Shown here: positions 1 through 9,277 of the stretch, piece by piece | Numbering within the stretch: the first letter of the stretch is position 1 | Layout of the letters: each line of letters opens with the position of its first letter | Assembly (NCBI GenBank): GCA_937957775.1 | Contig: CALFXV010000192.1 | Coordinates: forward strand, 1 to 26,045 | Reading direction: 5' to 3' | Length of the DNA stretch: 26,045 nt | DNA from: an uncultured Methylotenera sp. | GTDB taxonomy: Bacteria > Pseudomonadota > Gammaproteobacteria > Burkholderiales > Methylophilaceae | Notes under the pieces: generated by a model | The model's database searches: none | Told to the model about the DNA's origin: nothing | Seen by the model: the letters and a program-made list of their open reading frames with translations, nothing else | Program-made: the position numbers and the translations under genes

Positions 1-2
1 AA

Positions 3-95
3 ATTACTCCACAAACTTACGACAGTTGGATGAGGGTGCTCAAGTCCGTTGAAGGAGGTGTGCTTTGGTTGCTTGAGGATAACTCCTTGGCTGAG
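3..95 (+). CDS. Fragment of a bacterial SPINDLY/OGT-type O-linked GlcNAc transferase domain (no start, no natural end)
   Basis: Frame 3 from position 3 reads [14 protein letters not shown], then SVE, then [10 protein letters not shown], then SLAE. This is the well-known block of the OGT/SPINDLY catalytic domain in which a Trp-Met-x-hydrophobic-Leu helix is followed by a Ser/Gly-Val-Leu-Trp-Leu-Leu strand and then a variable loop. In intact proteins the next segment would be an N-L-(R/K)-x-E-A helix, but from base 96 the frame reads FYCFPG and becomes antisense of proA. The fragment therefore ends at 91-95. The 5' part of the gene, normally TPR repeats plus the first half of the catalytic domain, lies outside the window. 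Such enzymes transfer a sugar from a UDP-sugar to Ser/Thr. Only about 31 residues are visible, so family is a good call and substrate is unknown. Confidence 0.72.
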
Positions 96-849
96 TTTTA
101 CTGTTTTCCAGGATACGCAAGGCTTTGTCAAAATCGGCGTCGTCGTCGATGTAGACATGGCAATTGCCGTCCAAGTGCTTAATCACTGGGATTCTTGCTT
201 CATTGCTAATGCGTTCTATTAAGCCCTTGCCGCCTCTAGGCACGATGACGTCCACGTAGTCTTTCATGGTGATCAATTCGCCCACGGCAGCCCGGTCGCA
301 GGTTTCTATGACTTGCACGGCGCTGCTCGGTAAACCGGCCGCGGCCAAGCCTTCTTGCACCAATTTGGCTAAGGCTTGATTGCAATGCATGGCTTCGCTG
401 CCGCCGCGTAAAATGGCGGCATTGCCGGATTTAATGCATAGGCCGGCGGCGTCTATGGTGACGTTAGGCCGTGCTTCGTAAATAATGCCTATCACCCCAA
501 GTGGCACGCGCATTTTGCCTATCTGTATGCCGCTAGGACGGTATTTAAAATCGCTCATTTCCCCTATTGGGTCATCAAGCTTGGCAATTTGCGTTAAGCC
601 TTCGGCCATAGCCTGTATGGATTTTTCCGTGATGCTGAGACGGTCTAACATGGCTTCATCCAAGCCGTTGGCGCGAGCGGCAGTCAAGTCCAATTGGTTG
701 GCAGTTAGCAGAGCGGTTTTTTCACGCAATAGAGCGCTGGCAATGTGCTGCAGGGCGACGTTTTTTTTGTTGCTGTCTGCGCTGGCCATCAACCTCGATG
801 CCGCACGCGCGGCCAGGCCAATTTCTTGCATGTATTTTTTTATGTCCAT
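40..849 (-). CDS. proA: Gamma-glutamyl phosphate reductase, truncated by a foreign join
   Basis: ProA reduces gamma-glutamyl phosphate to glutamate-5-semialdehyde with NADPH, the second step of proline synthesis. Residues 1-253 match the family closely: the [16 protein letters not shown] block, [16 protein letters not shown] (nucleotide-binding Rossmann part), [15 protein letters not shown] and [15 protein letters not shown]. At ENSKTQ, where the family continues R-Y-G-x-C-N and supplies the catalytic cysteine, the frame instead reads 16 unrelated residues (PRSYPQ...LLQRT) and stops. Those residues are the antisense of the OGT fragment. The product would be 269 residues against the usual ~417 and would lack the active-site cysteine and the whole C-terminal third, so it should be inactive. 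The start ATG lies about 30 nt after a TATAAT box. It is the last gene of a leuS-lptE-holA-proA order. Identity of the N-terminal part is certain; the break is real in this sequence but may be an assembly join. Confidence 0.9.
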   Translation of the reverse strand: MDIKKYMQEIGLAARAASRLMASADSNKKNVALQHIASALLREKTALLTANQLDLTAARANGLDEAMLDRLSITEKSIQAMAEGLTQIAKLDDPIGEMSDFKYRPSGIQIGKMRVPLGVIGIIYEARPNVTIDAAGLCIKSGNAAILRGGSEAMHCNQALAKLVQEGLAAAGLPSSAVQVIETCDRAAVGELITMKDYVDVIVPRGGKGLIERISNEARIPVIKHLDGNCHVYIDDDADFDKALRILENSKTQPRSYPQATKAHLLQRT

Positions 850-884
850 GATGGTTGTCTGCTCATGAGGTTCGGTTTTGTTCG

Positions 885-890
885 ATTATA
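885..890 (-). promoter_or_regulatory. Putative -10 box of the proA promoter
   Basis: Minus strand reads AGTATAATCG, a perfect TATAAT, 35 nt upstream of the proA ATG in the 68 bp gap after holA. No convincing -35 hexamer stands 16-18 bp upstream. An AGGCCT-ACGC-AGGCCT hairpin-capable sequence (903-918) lies just upstream. The 12 bases AATCGAACAAAA that include the end of this box recur at the aroC promoter. Confidence 0.4.
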
Positions 891-917
891 CTTTTTTATA
901 GCAGGCCTGCGTAGGCC

Positions 918-1931
918 TTAGCGTGCCCGCACTCCAGCCAAGCCAAAACACAGGCGAGAAATTTCTAACCAGGCGTCGCCCTGCATGACGCCTTTGGCGG
1001 TTTTATCGATGTCGGCTAATTTTTGCAAGGCCGCTTCCAATTGACGTAAGCTCAATCGGCTTAATGCGCGTTTGACTAGCGCTTGGCGCTCGCCATAGAT
1101 GCGCGCACTGGTCATGGCTTGCATGACGTTTTCGCCGCGTAATTCGGCTTGTTTGATGCCTAATAAGGGACGCAATACCCACATCAAGGGGTTCATGACG
1201 GCGACGGCATTCTCACCTTCATCCTGCAAGCCTTGCAAAATTCGCACGGTGCGCGCGCTGTCGCCAGCCAGGACTGCTTCACCCAATTGAAACGCATCGT
1301 ATCGGGAAACGTTAAGCACCGCTTGCCTCACGGCATCATCGCTGAGCTCGCCCGCTGGGTGCAATAGCGCCAGTTTTTGCACCTCTTGGTTGGCGGCGAG
1401 TAAATTGCCTTCCACTTGGTGGGCTAGGAATTCCAAGGTGGCTGGGCGGGCTTGCTGACCTTGTTGTGCCAGTCGCGCGCCTATCCATTTAGGCAACTGG
1501 CTGGCCGGCACTTCTTCTAGGTTGATCACTATGGCTTGTTTTTCTAGGGCGCTAAACCAGGCACTGTTTTTGGCTTCACGCTCTAATTTAGGCAAGATGA
1601 TCAGTACGGTGGTATCGCTTAGAGGCTGGCTGGCTAAGGCTTGCAAGGCTTTGCCACCTTCCACCCCTGGTTTGCCGCTGGGCACATTGATTTCCAATAA
1701 ACGGCGACTGGCAAACAAGGAAATGGACGCGCCGTAAGAGGCAATTTGTTGCCAATTAAAGGCACGCTCCACCAATAAACTGTTGCGTTCATCAAAGCCT
1801 TGTAATCGCGCCGCTTGCCTAATGGCATCCAAGCATTCTCGGTGTGCCAAGGGCTCGTCTCCCACCAGCACGTAAAGGGCTTGCAGGCCTTGCTTAAGAT
1901 GAGCGGCTAATTGCGCTGGGGCGAGCTGCAT
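918..1931 (-). CDS. holA: DNA polymerase III subunit delta
   Basis: The delta subunit is the clamp-loader component that binds and opens the beta sliding clamp. The 337-residue length is normal for HolA (E. coli 343). The N-terminal AAA+-like domain starts with the typical LYVLVGDEPLAHRECLD segment. The middle carries the conserved EGNLLAANQEVQKLALL helix (roughly residues 173-189), followed by the SRYDAFQLGEAVLAGD collar-domain segment. The C-terminal WLEISRLCFGLAG helix is also typical. The gene starts 2 bp after the lptE stop, so it is probably translationally coupled to lptE in the leuS-lptE-holA unit. The same order is common in beta- and gammaproteobacteria. Nothing is missing. Confidence 0.95.
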   Translation of the reverse strand: MQLAPAQLAAHLKQGLQALYVLVGDEPLAHRECLDAIRQAARLQGFDERNSLLVERAFNWQQIASYGASISLFASRRLLEINVPSGKPGVEGGKALQALASQPLSDTTVLIILPKLEREAKNSAWFSALEKQAIVINLEEVPASQLPKWIGARLAQQGQQARPATLEFLAHQVEGNLLAANQEVQKLALLHPAGELSDDAVRQAVLNVSRYDAFQLGEAVLAGDSARTVRILQGLQDEGENAVAVMNPLMWVLRPLLGIKQAELRGENVMQAMTSARIYGERQALVKRALSRLSLRQLEAALQKLADIDKTAKGVMQGDAWLEISRLCFGLAGVRAR

Positions 1932-1933
1932 GC

Positions 1934-2449
1934 TTAGGGTTGCAACCGTTTGATGGCGGAAAGTCGGCGCATGATTTCTCGCACCACCTCGCTGTGCATG
2001 TCGGCATTGAGTTTGTTTTCCTCATCGAGTTTGGCCAGCAAGGCTTTGTCGTTATAGGAAAAATTACGGCGAGATTGCACGGTTTGCGCCTCGCTCCAAA
2101 GTGGGGTATTCGGCAGCCGAGTTCTAAAGCTGACCTTGTAGACTAGCTCGTATTCCCTTACGGTACCGCCGCCGCTCAAGGACAGAATGCGCTTTTCATT
2201 GTTCTCATTAATCATTTCAAACAACAGCGCGGCGTCCTCTGGATTTTCGATTACTCTGATGCCGTTGCTTTTAAGTGTTTGCCGCAGTTCTCGGCTCATG
2301 CTTAAGCTGTTGCCTTGGATAGAAATGGTTTTGAAGGTCACCTCGCTCATGCCGCGTGGGTGAAAACCACAGTTAGTCATTAACAGGCTGACTAAGACTA
2401 GGCAGACTATGCTTATGTTTTTTACCTTGGTGTAGAGCAAACCATGCAT
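1934..2449 (-). CDS. lptE: LPS-assembly lipoprotein LptE
   Basis: LptE is the outer-membrane lipoprotein that plugs the LptD barrel and assists LPS insertion. The 171-residue protein has a positively charged N-terminus (KVK, residues 8-10), a hydrophobic stretch to residue 26, then Cys27 followed by GFHPRG, the LptE signature (usually GFHLRG). The rest shows the expected mixed alpha/beta pattern, with VREYELVYKVSF and the C-terminal MHSEVVREIMRRLSAI helix. The candidate lipobox is M-T-N-C, with Asn at -1 instead of Gly/Ala/Ser, which is unusual. The gene lies 23 bp after leuS and 2 bp before holA. Its partner lptD is in the same window (9278-11635) but in another transcription unit. Confidence 0.93.
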   Translation of the reverse strand: MHGLLYTKVKNISIVCLVLVSLLMTNCGFHPRGMSEVTFKTISIQGNSLSMSRELRQTLKSNGIRVIENPEDAALLFEMINENNEKRILSLSGGGTVREYELVYKVSFRTRLPNTPLWSEAQTVQSRRNFSYNDKALLAKLDEENKLNADMHSEVVREIMRRLSAIKRLQP

Positions 2450-2472
2450 TCCCTGTTAAGACGCCATCACGG

Positions 2473-4917
<2,445 letters not shown>

Positions 4918-4950
4918 TTAAGGCTTCATCGAATGTAATGGAATGCCTAG

Positions 4951-4956
4951 ATTATA
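4951..4956 (-). promoter_or_regulatory. Putative -10 box of the leuS promoter
   Basis: Minus strand reads AAAGGTATAATCTAGG, a perfect TATAAT, 36 bp upstream of the leuS start in the 117 bp gap after the vanZ-like gene. A TTGGAC hexamer lies upstream but only 9 bp away, which is too close for a normal -35, so the upstream element is unresolved. No Shine-Dalgarno of note precedes leuS. Confidence 0.42.
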
Positions 4957-5031
4957 CCTTTGGCCGTCCAATAATGCGATTTTTAGCTGGAATAATCGGG
5001 CGGCGAGCCGCGCTTTAAGACGACCTGACTG

Positions 5032-5385
5032 TTAGCGCTTGAGGCTTAATTGGTAGACGCTGTAGCCAATCAAAACGCCTAGCGTATCGGCCAAACTGTC
5101 GTAAACGTCTCCGTAGCGGCCAAGCTGCAGCAGGCTTTGCAATATCTCTATGACTGCCCCATGCAGGATTAAGCCCAGTAAGACGGCAGTGAGGCGGCGT
5201 GGGAAAGCAATGCAGCCGATCAGGGCCAATAAAGCAAAGGCCAAGCCGTGTTGCGCTTTGTCCCAAAACAGCAAGGCTTGCGGCAAGGATGACCCCGGCA
5301 TTAAACCCAAGAGCGTTACCAAGATCAGGCCAGCCCAAAAACTTAAGCTTAAGGCAGGCCTGAGCAAAGAGGCTGGTTTTGGCAA
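5032..5385 (-). CDS. VanZ-like family membrane protein
   Basis: The 117-residue protein has four hydrophobic segments (about residues 11-30, 47-61, 64-84 and 97-112). The conserved family residues are present: WDKAQHGLAF (residues 41-50) at the end of the first loop, GAVIEILQS (residues 76-84) with the Glu-x-x-x-Gln type pair, and GRYGDVYDSLADTLGVLIGY (residues 89-108). Proteins of this fold are named after VanZ of teicoplanin resistance, but stand-alone short members are widespread and mostly uncharacterised; some influence envelope antibiotic susceptibility. It starts 20 bp after adk and is probably cotranscribed with it. Family placement is fairly firm; function is unknown, and nothing here suggests a van cluster. 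Confidence 0.8.
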   Translation of the reverse strand: MPKPASLLRPALSLSFWAGLILVTLLGLMPGSSLPQALLFWDKAQHGLAFALLALIGCIAFPRRLTAVLLGLILHGAVIEILQSLLQLGRYGDVYDSLADTLGVLIGYSVYQLSLKR

Positions 5386-5405
5386 AGCTTAGCTTTGGCT
5401 AAAGC

Positions 5406-6068
<663 letters not shown>

Positions 6069-6107
6069 CTAAAAAAGTTGGTTGGAAATGGATGCTGCAA
6101 CATGACC

Positions 6108-6116
6108 ATTATATCA
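6108..6116 (-). promoter_or_regulatory. Putative extended -10 promoter for adk
   Basis: Minus strand reads TGATATAAT, a perfect extended -10 (TGnTATAAT). Its TGA is also the stop codon of rsmA. A start site about 7 bp downstream would give a leader of roughly 40 nt containing the AGGA ribosome site of adk. No good -35 is seen, which is normal for extended -10 promoters. Confidence 0.5.
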
Positions 6117-6893
6117 GCTCAGGTAATTGGCTATGGCGACAAAATCGGCCACGCTTAAATTTTCTGCTCGCTGTTGCGAGTCTATGTTTAGGGCGCTAAA
6201 GCCTTCGTCTGCTAGTAAGCCTTTGAGGGTGTTACGCAAGGTCTTGCGGCGTTGCGAGAAAGCCGCCAACACGACTTTTGCAAACACGGCTTCATCTTTG
6301 GCGATAAAGGGCAGGGTGGCGTGCGGTACGCAGCGTACAAAAGCCGATTCCACTTTGGGTGCGGGCTCAAATGCGCCGGGTGGCACGGTAATTAAATAGT
6401 CCATCTGCAAGTGGTATTGCAGCATCACGCTTAGCCTGCCATAGGCCGGCGTTGAAGCTTGCGCCACCATGCGTTCCACCACCTCTTTTTGCAGCATAAA
6501 GTGCATGTCAGTGATGTGCGACACATTGGCCAGCAAGTGAAATAAGATAGGGGTAGAAATGTTGTAGGGTAGGTTGCCGGTAACGCGTAAGCTTTGGCCT
6601 AAGCTGCTGAAGTCGAATTTAAGGGCGTCGGCATTGTGTATGCGGATGTTGCATTGCGCGTATGCCGGCTTGGCATACTCCGCCTGCATCCAAGCGATGA
6701 TGTCGCGGTCCACTTCCACCACATGCAGTTGCTTTAATTTTTGCAGCAAGGGCTTGGTCAACGCACCTAGCCCTGGGCCTATTTCCACCATGAGGTCAGC
6801 GGCTTGCGGCGCAATTGCCCCAACTAAGCTGTTAATGACGCCTTGGTCGGTGAGAAAATTTTGCCCAAAGCGTTTTTTTGCGACGTGTTTCAT
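6114..6893 (-). CDS. rsmA: 16S rRNA (adenine(1518)-N(6)/adenine(1519)-N(6))-dimethyltransferase
   Basis: RsmA (KsgA) dimethylates two adjacent adenines in the 3' terminal helix 45 of 16S rRNA late in 30S assembly. The protein is 259 residues, close to the family norm of ~270. It has the N-terminal KKRFGQNFL motif, the SAM-binding VEIGPGLGALT (36-46), the acidic VVEVDRD (58-64) and the catalytic NLPY (107-110). The C-terminal helical domain contains FSQRRKTLRN. It starts 3 bp after the pdxA stop, so it is probably translated by coupling. The order lptD-surA-pdxA-rsmA is the same as in E. coli and Pseudomonas. Confidence 0.97.
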   Translation of the reverse strand: MKHVAKKRFGQNFLTDQGVINSLVGAIAPQAADLMVEIGPGLGALTKPLLQKLKQLHVVEVDRDIIAWMQAEYAKPAYAQCNIRIHNADALKFDFSSLGQSLRVTGNLPYNISTPILFHLLANVSHITDMHFMLQKEVVERMVAQASTPAYGRLSVMLQYHLQMDYLITVPPGAFEPAPKVESAFVRCVPHATLPFIAKDEAVFAKVVLAAFSQRRKTLRNTLKGLLADEGFSALNIDSQQRAENLSVADFVAIANYLS

Positions 6894-6896
6894 GAT

Positions 6897-7901
6897 TTAC
6901 TGCTCTAAGGCGGGACGTTGACGACTGAGTTCTATGGCTAAATCGATGGCGGCCAACAAGCTGCCTATTTCGATGTGGCCGGTACCGGCTAGCGTTAAAG
7001 CGGTACCGTGGTCGACTGAGGTGCGTATGATGGGTAAGCCCAGTGTGACGTTGACCCCAGTGCCGAAGCTGGCATGCTTGAGCACAGGCAGGCCTTGGTC
7101 GTGGTACATGGCTAACACGGCATCCGCTTTTTGCAAATGGCTAGGCGAAAATAAGGTGTCGGCCGGTAAGGCACCGATTAATTGCATGCCTACGCTACGC
7201 AGTTTTGCTAATACCGGGTTGATGATGTCAATTTCTTCGTGACCCAAGTAGCCGTCTTCACCAGCGTGCGGGTTCAAGCCTGCTACTAAGATACGCGGTT
7301 GGGCAATAGCAAACTTAGCGATTAAATCCTCATGCAAGATGCGCAAGCAAGTCTCTAAGCTGGTCTGGGTAATGGCGGCTGGGACATCCTTGAGCGCTAA
7401 ATGCGTGGTCGCCAGTGCCACGCGCATGCCACCGCCGACCAGCATCATGACCACTTGCGGGGTGCAACTTAATTCGGCTAGGAATTCCGTGTGCCCGCTA
7501 AAGCTAATCCCGGCAGCGTTGATGATGCCTTTATGCACGGGTGCGGTGACCAGCGCGTCAAATTCACCGTTTAGGCAAGCTAGCGTGGCGCTGCGCAAGC
7601 AATCCAGAACGTATGGGCTGTTGTTTGCATTGAGTACGCCGGGCTGTGCGGTTTCTGCCAGCGCTTGATCCCAAACCGTCAGGCTGCCATTGCCGAGATG
7701 CCGTTTGGGTTGCTGTGCGGCATACATATGCGTGTGCAATGGCAATTTCAGCATGGCGGCTCGGCCTTCCAGCATGGCCGCATTAGCGATGACCACCAGT
7801 TCGGCATCCAATTTTTGCTGTGCCAACATCACGCACAAATCCGGACCTATGCCAGCCGGTTCGCCGGCGCTAAGGAGGATTTTTGGTAAGAAGGCGGTCA
7901 T
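6897..7901 (-). CDS. pdxA: 4-hydroxythreonine-4-phosphate dehydrogenase
   Basis: PdxA oxidises 4-phosphohydroxy-L-threonine with NAD in the DXP-dependent route to pyridoxal phosphate. The 334-residue length is normal. The three metal-binding histidines are visible at His167 (ALATTH), His212 (GLNPHAGEDGYLG) and His267 (AMYHDQG), matching His166/211/266 of E. coli. SGHTEFLA and the C-terminal TSVDHGTALTLAGTG block are also conserved. It lies 45 bp after surA and 3 bp before rsmA. No clear ribosome site precedes the ATG. Confidence 0.97.
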   Translation of the reverse strand: MTAFLPKILLSAGEPAGIGPDLCVMLAQQKLDAELVVIANAAMLEGRAAMLKLPLHTHMYAAQQPKRHLGNGSLTVWDQALAETAQPGVLNANNSPYVLDCLRSATLACLNGEFDALVTAPVHKGIINAAGISFSGHTEFLAELSCTPQVVMMLVGGGMRVALATTHLALKDVPAAITQTSLETCLRILHEDLIAKFAIAQPRILVAGLNPHAGEDGYLGHEEIDIINPVLAKLRSVGMQLIGALPADTLFSPSHLQKADAVLAMYHDQGLPVLKHASFGTGVNVTLGLPIIRTSVDHGTALTLAGTGHIEIGSLLAAIDLAIELSRQRPALEQ

Positions 7902-7946
7902 GCGAGGGCTGGACTTGGCAGAGCGAAAAGCTTGGCCGTGGAGCGA

Positions 7947-9272
7947 TTAAAATTTATCTTCAAGCCGAATTTCCACGTACGCACGGTCACGCAATTCGCG
8001 TATCCAATCTTGGTAGGCTTCGTCGGCTTTTTTTGCACGGATTTCTTGGCGCGCTTTCAGTCTGGCGGCTTCTTTGCTCATGTCTTGGCTGCGACGTTCT
8101 ATGACTTGAATTAGGTGCCAACCAAATTGCGTGCGCACCGGGGGGCTTATTTGCAACTCTTTCAGTTCGTTCATGGCTTTTTCAAATTGCGGCACGGTGT
8201 CACCCGGGTTGACCCAATTTAAATCGCCACCACTGGAGGCGGTACTGTCCTCGGAGTACTGCTTGGCCAAGGCTTCAAATTTTTCGCCGTTATCCAAGCG
8301 TTCTTTGATGCCGTCAATTTTGAGTTTGCCGTCTTTCTCAGACATGATTTCCGACAGCTTGATTAAGATATGCCTGGCGTGGGTTTGCTGTATGACCAAG
8401 GGCGAGTTGCCGCCGCGTTTGTTGTTTAATTTCAATACATGAAAACCATTAGGGCTGCGCAATGGTGCCGACACGTCGCCAACTTGCATGGCTTTTAAGG
8501 CGTCAAGAAACAAGGCCGGCATTTGCGAGGCTTTTTTCCACCCTAGGCTGCCACCCTCTAGGGCGTTGGGTGCGTCGGAAAAACTGGCTGAAACTTTAGC
8601 AAAGCTGACGCCGGCTTTCAGTTCGGTGAGCGCGCTATCGACTTTGCTTTTGGCTTTTTGTATCTCTTCTGTGGCGCCTTCTTCTGGGGTGCGGATCAGC
8701 AAATGGGCAATCTCATACTCGTCTTGATTTTCATTATTGGCAGCTTGGCTGGTTAAGAAATTATCGATTTCTGATTCGCTGACGTTGACGCGGCCGTCCA
8801 CTTCACGCTCGCGCAAACGTGCCAAGGTGATTTCATTGCGTATGTCTGCCCGAAATTTCGTCATGCTCACGCCATCTTTGGCTAAGGCTTCGGTAAATTC
8901 TGCCAGACTCAATTGGTTCTGTTCGGCGATTCGCCCTATGGTTTTATCCAGTTGGTTATCGTCAACTTTCAGTCCAGTTTGCGCGGCGTATTGCAGTTGC
9001 AAGGTGTCGGTAATCAGGCGCTCTAAAATTTGTTTGCGTAAAATCGCCTCAGCGGGCAATTCCGCCCCCTGTTTTTTAAATTGCGCTGTCACCGTTGCGA
9101 TACGACTTTCCAGTTCTTGTTCGGTGACCACGGCTTGGTCGACGATGGCGACGATGCGATCCATTTTGATCACTTCAGCCGCTTGGACGTTGAATTGGTA
9201 AGCCAAGCCTAGTCCGACCAACAAGGCCATGAATTTAATAAAAGGTAGGTTAGAAATACGCAAAATAATCAC
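7947..9272 (-). CDS. surA: Periplasmic chaperone and peptidyl-prolyl isomerase SurA
   Basis: SurA escorts unfolded outer-membrane proteins, LptD among them, across the periplasm. The 441-residue protein starts with a signal peptide (hydrophobic to about residue 30, cleavage likely before AEVIKMD). A SurA N-domain follows (RIVAIVDQAVVTEQELESRI), then two parvulin domains: about 185-290 (YEIAHLLI, DAPNALEGGSLGW, NGFHVLKL) and about 300-400 (RHILIK, ASSGGDLNWVNPGD, FGWHLIQV). The start is GTG, 5 bp after the lptD stop. An ATG 14 codons in would still leave a short signal sequence but has no better ribosome site. It sits in the conserved lptD-surA-pdxA-rsmA order. Confidence 0.96.
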   Translation of the reverse strand: MIILRISNLPFIKFMALLVGLGLAYQFNVQAAEVIKMDRIVAIVDQAVVTEQELESRIATVTAQFKKQGAELPAEAILRKQILERLITDTLQLQYAAQTGLKVDDNQLDKTIGRIAEQNQLSLAEFTEALAKDGVSMTKFRADIRNEITLARLREREVDGRVNVSESEIDNFLTSQAANNENQDEYEIAHLLIRTPEEGATEEIQKAKSKVDSALTELKAGVSFAKVSASFSDAPNALEGGSLGWKKASQMPALFLDALKAMQVGDVSAPLRSPNGFHVLKLNNKRGGNSPLVIQQTHARHILIKLSEIMSEKDGKLKIDGIKERLDNGEKFEALAKQYSEDSTASSGGDLNWVNPGDTVPQFEKAMNELKELQISPPVRTQFGWHLIQVIERRSQDMSKEAARLKARQEIRAKKADEAYQDWIRELRDRAYVEIRLEDKF

Positions 9273-9277
9273 TCGTG

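Noticed and set aside
1..95. End of an insertion sequence interrupting proA
   Set aside because: The translated sequence matches an OGT-type glycosyltransferase rather than a transposase, and no terminal inverted repeat or target duplication can be seen. An IS lying further outside the window is not excluded.
903..918. AGGCCT-ACGC-AGGCCT as a holA/proA terminator
   Set aside because: The stem is only 6 bp and no T-run follows on either strand; each AGGCCT is itself a palindrome.
5002..5018. GCGGC/GCCGC hairpin after the vanZ-like gene as terminator
   Set aside because: The stem is 5 bp with a 2-base loop and no U-tract; too weak to list.
5032..5385. Vancomycin/teicoplanin resistance gene
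   Set aside because: Only the VanZ-like fold is present; there are no vanHAX, vanRS or vanY neighbours, and the host is Gram-negative.
8737..9201. 154-codon open frame on the plus strand inside surA
   Set aside because: It is opposite to the conserved SurA N-domain and shows a Ser-rich shadow composition.
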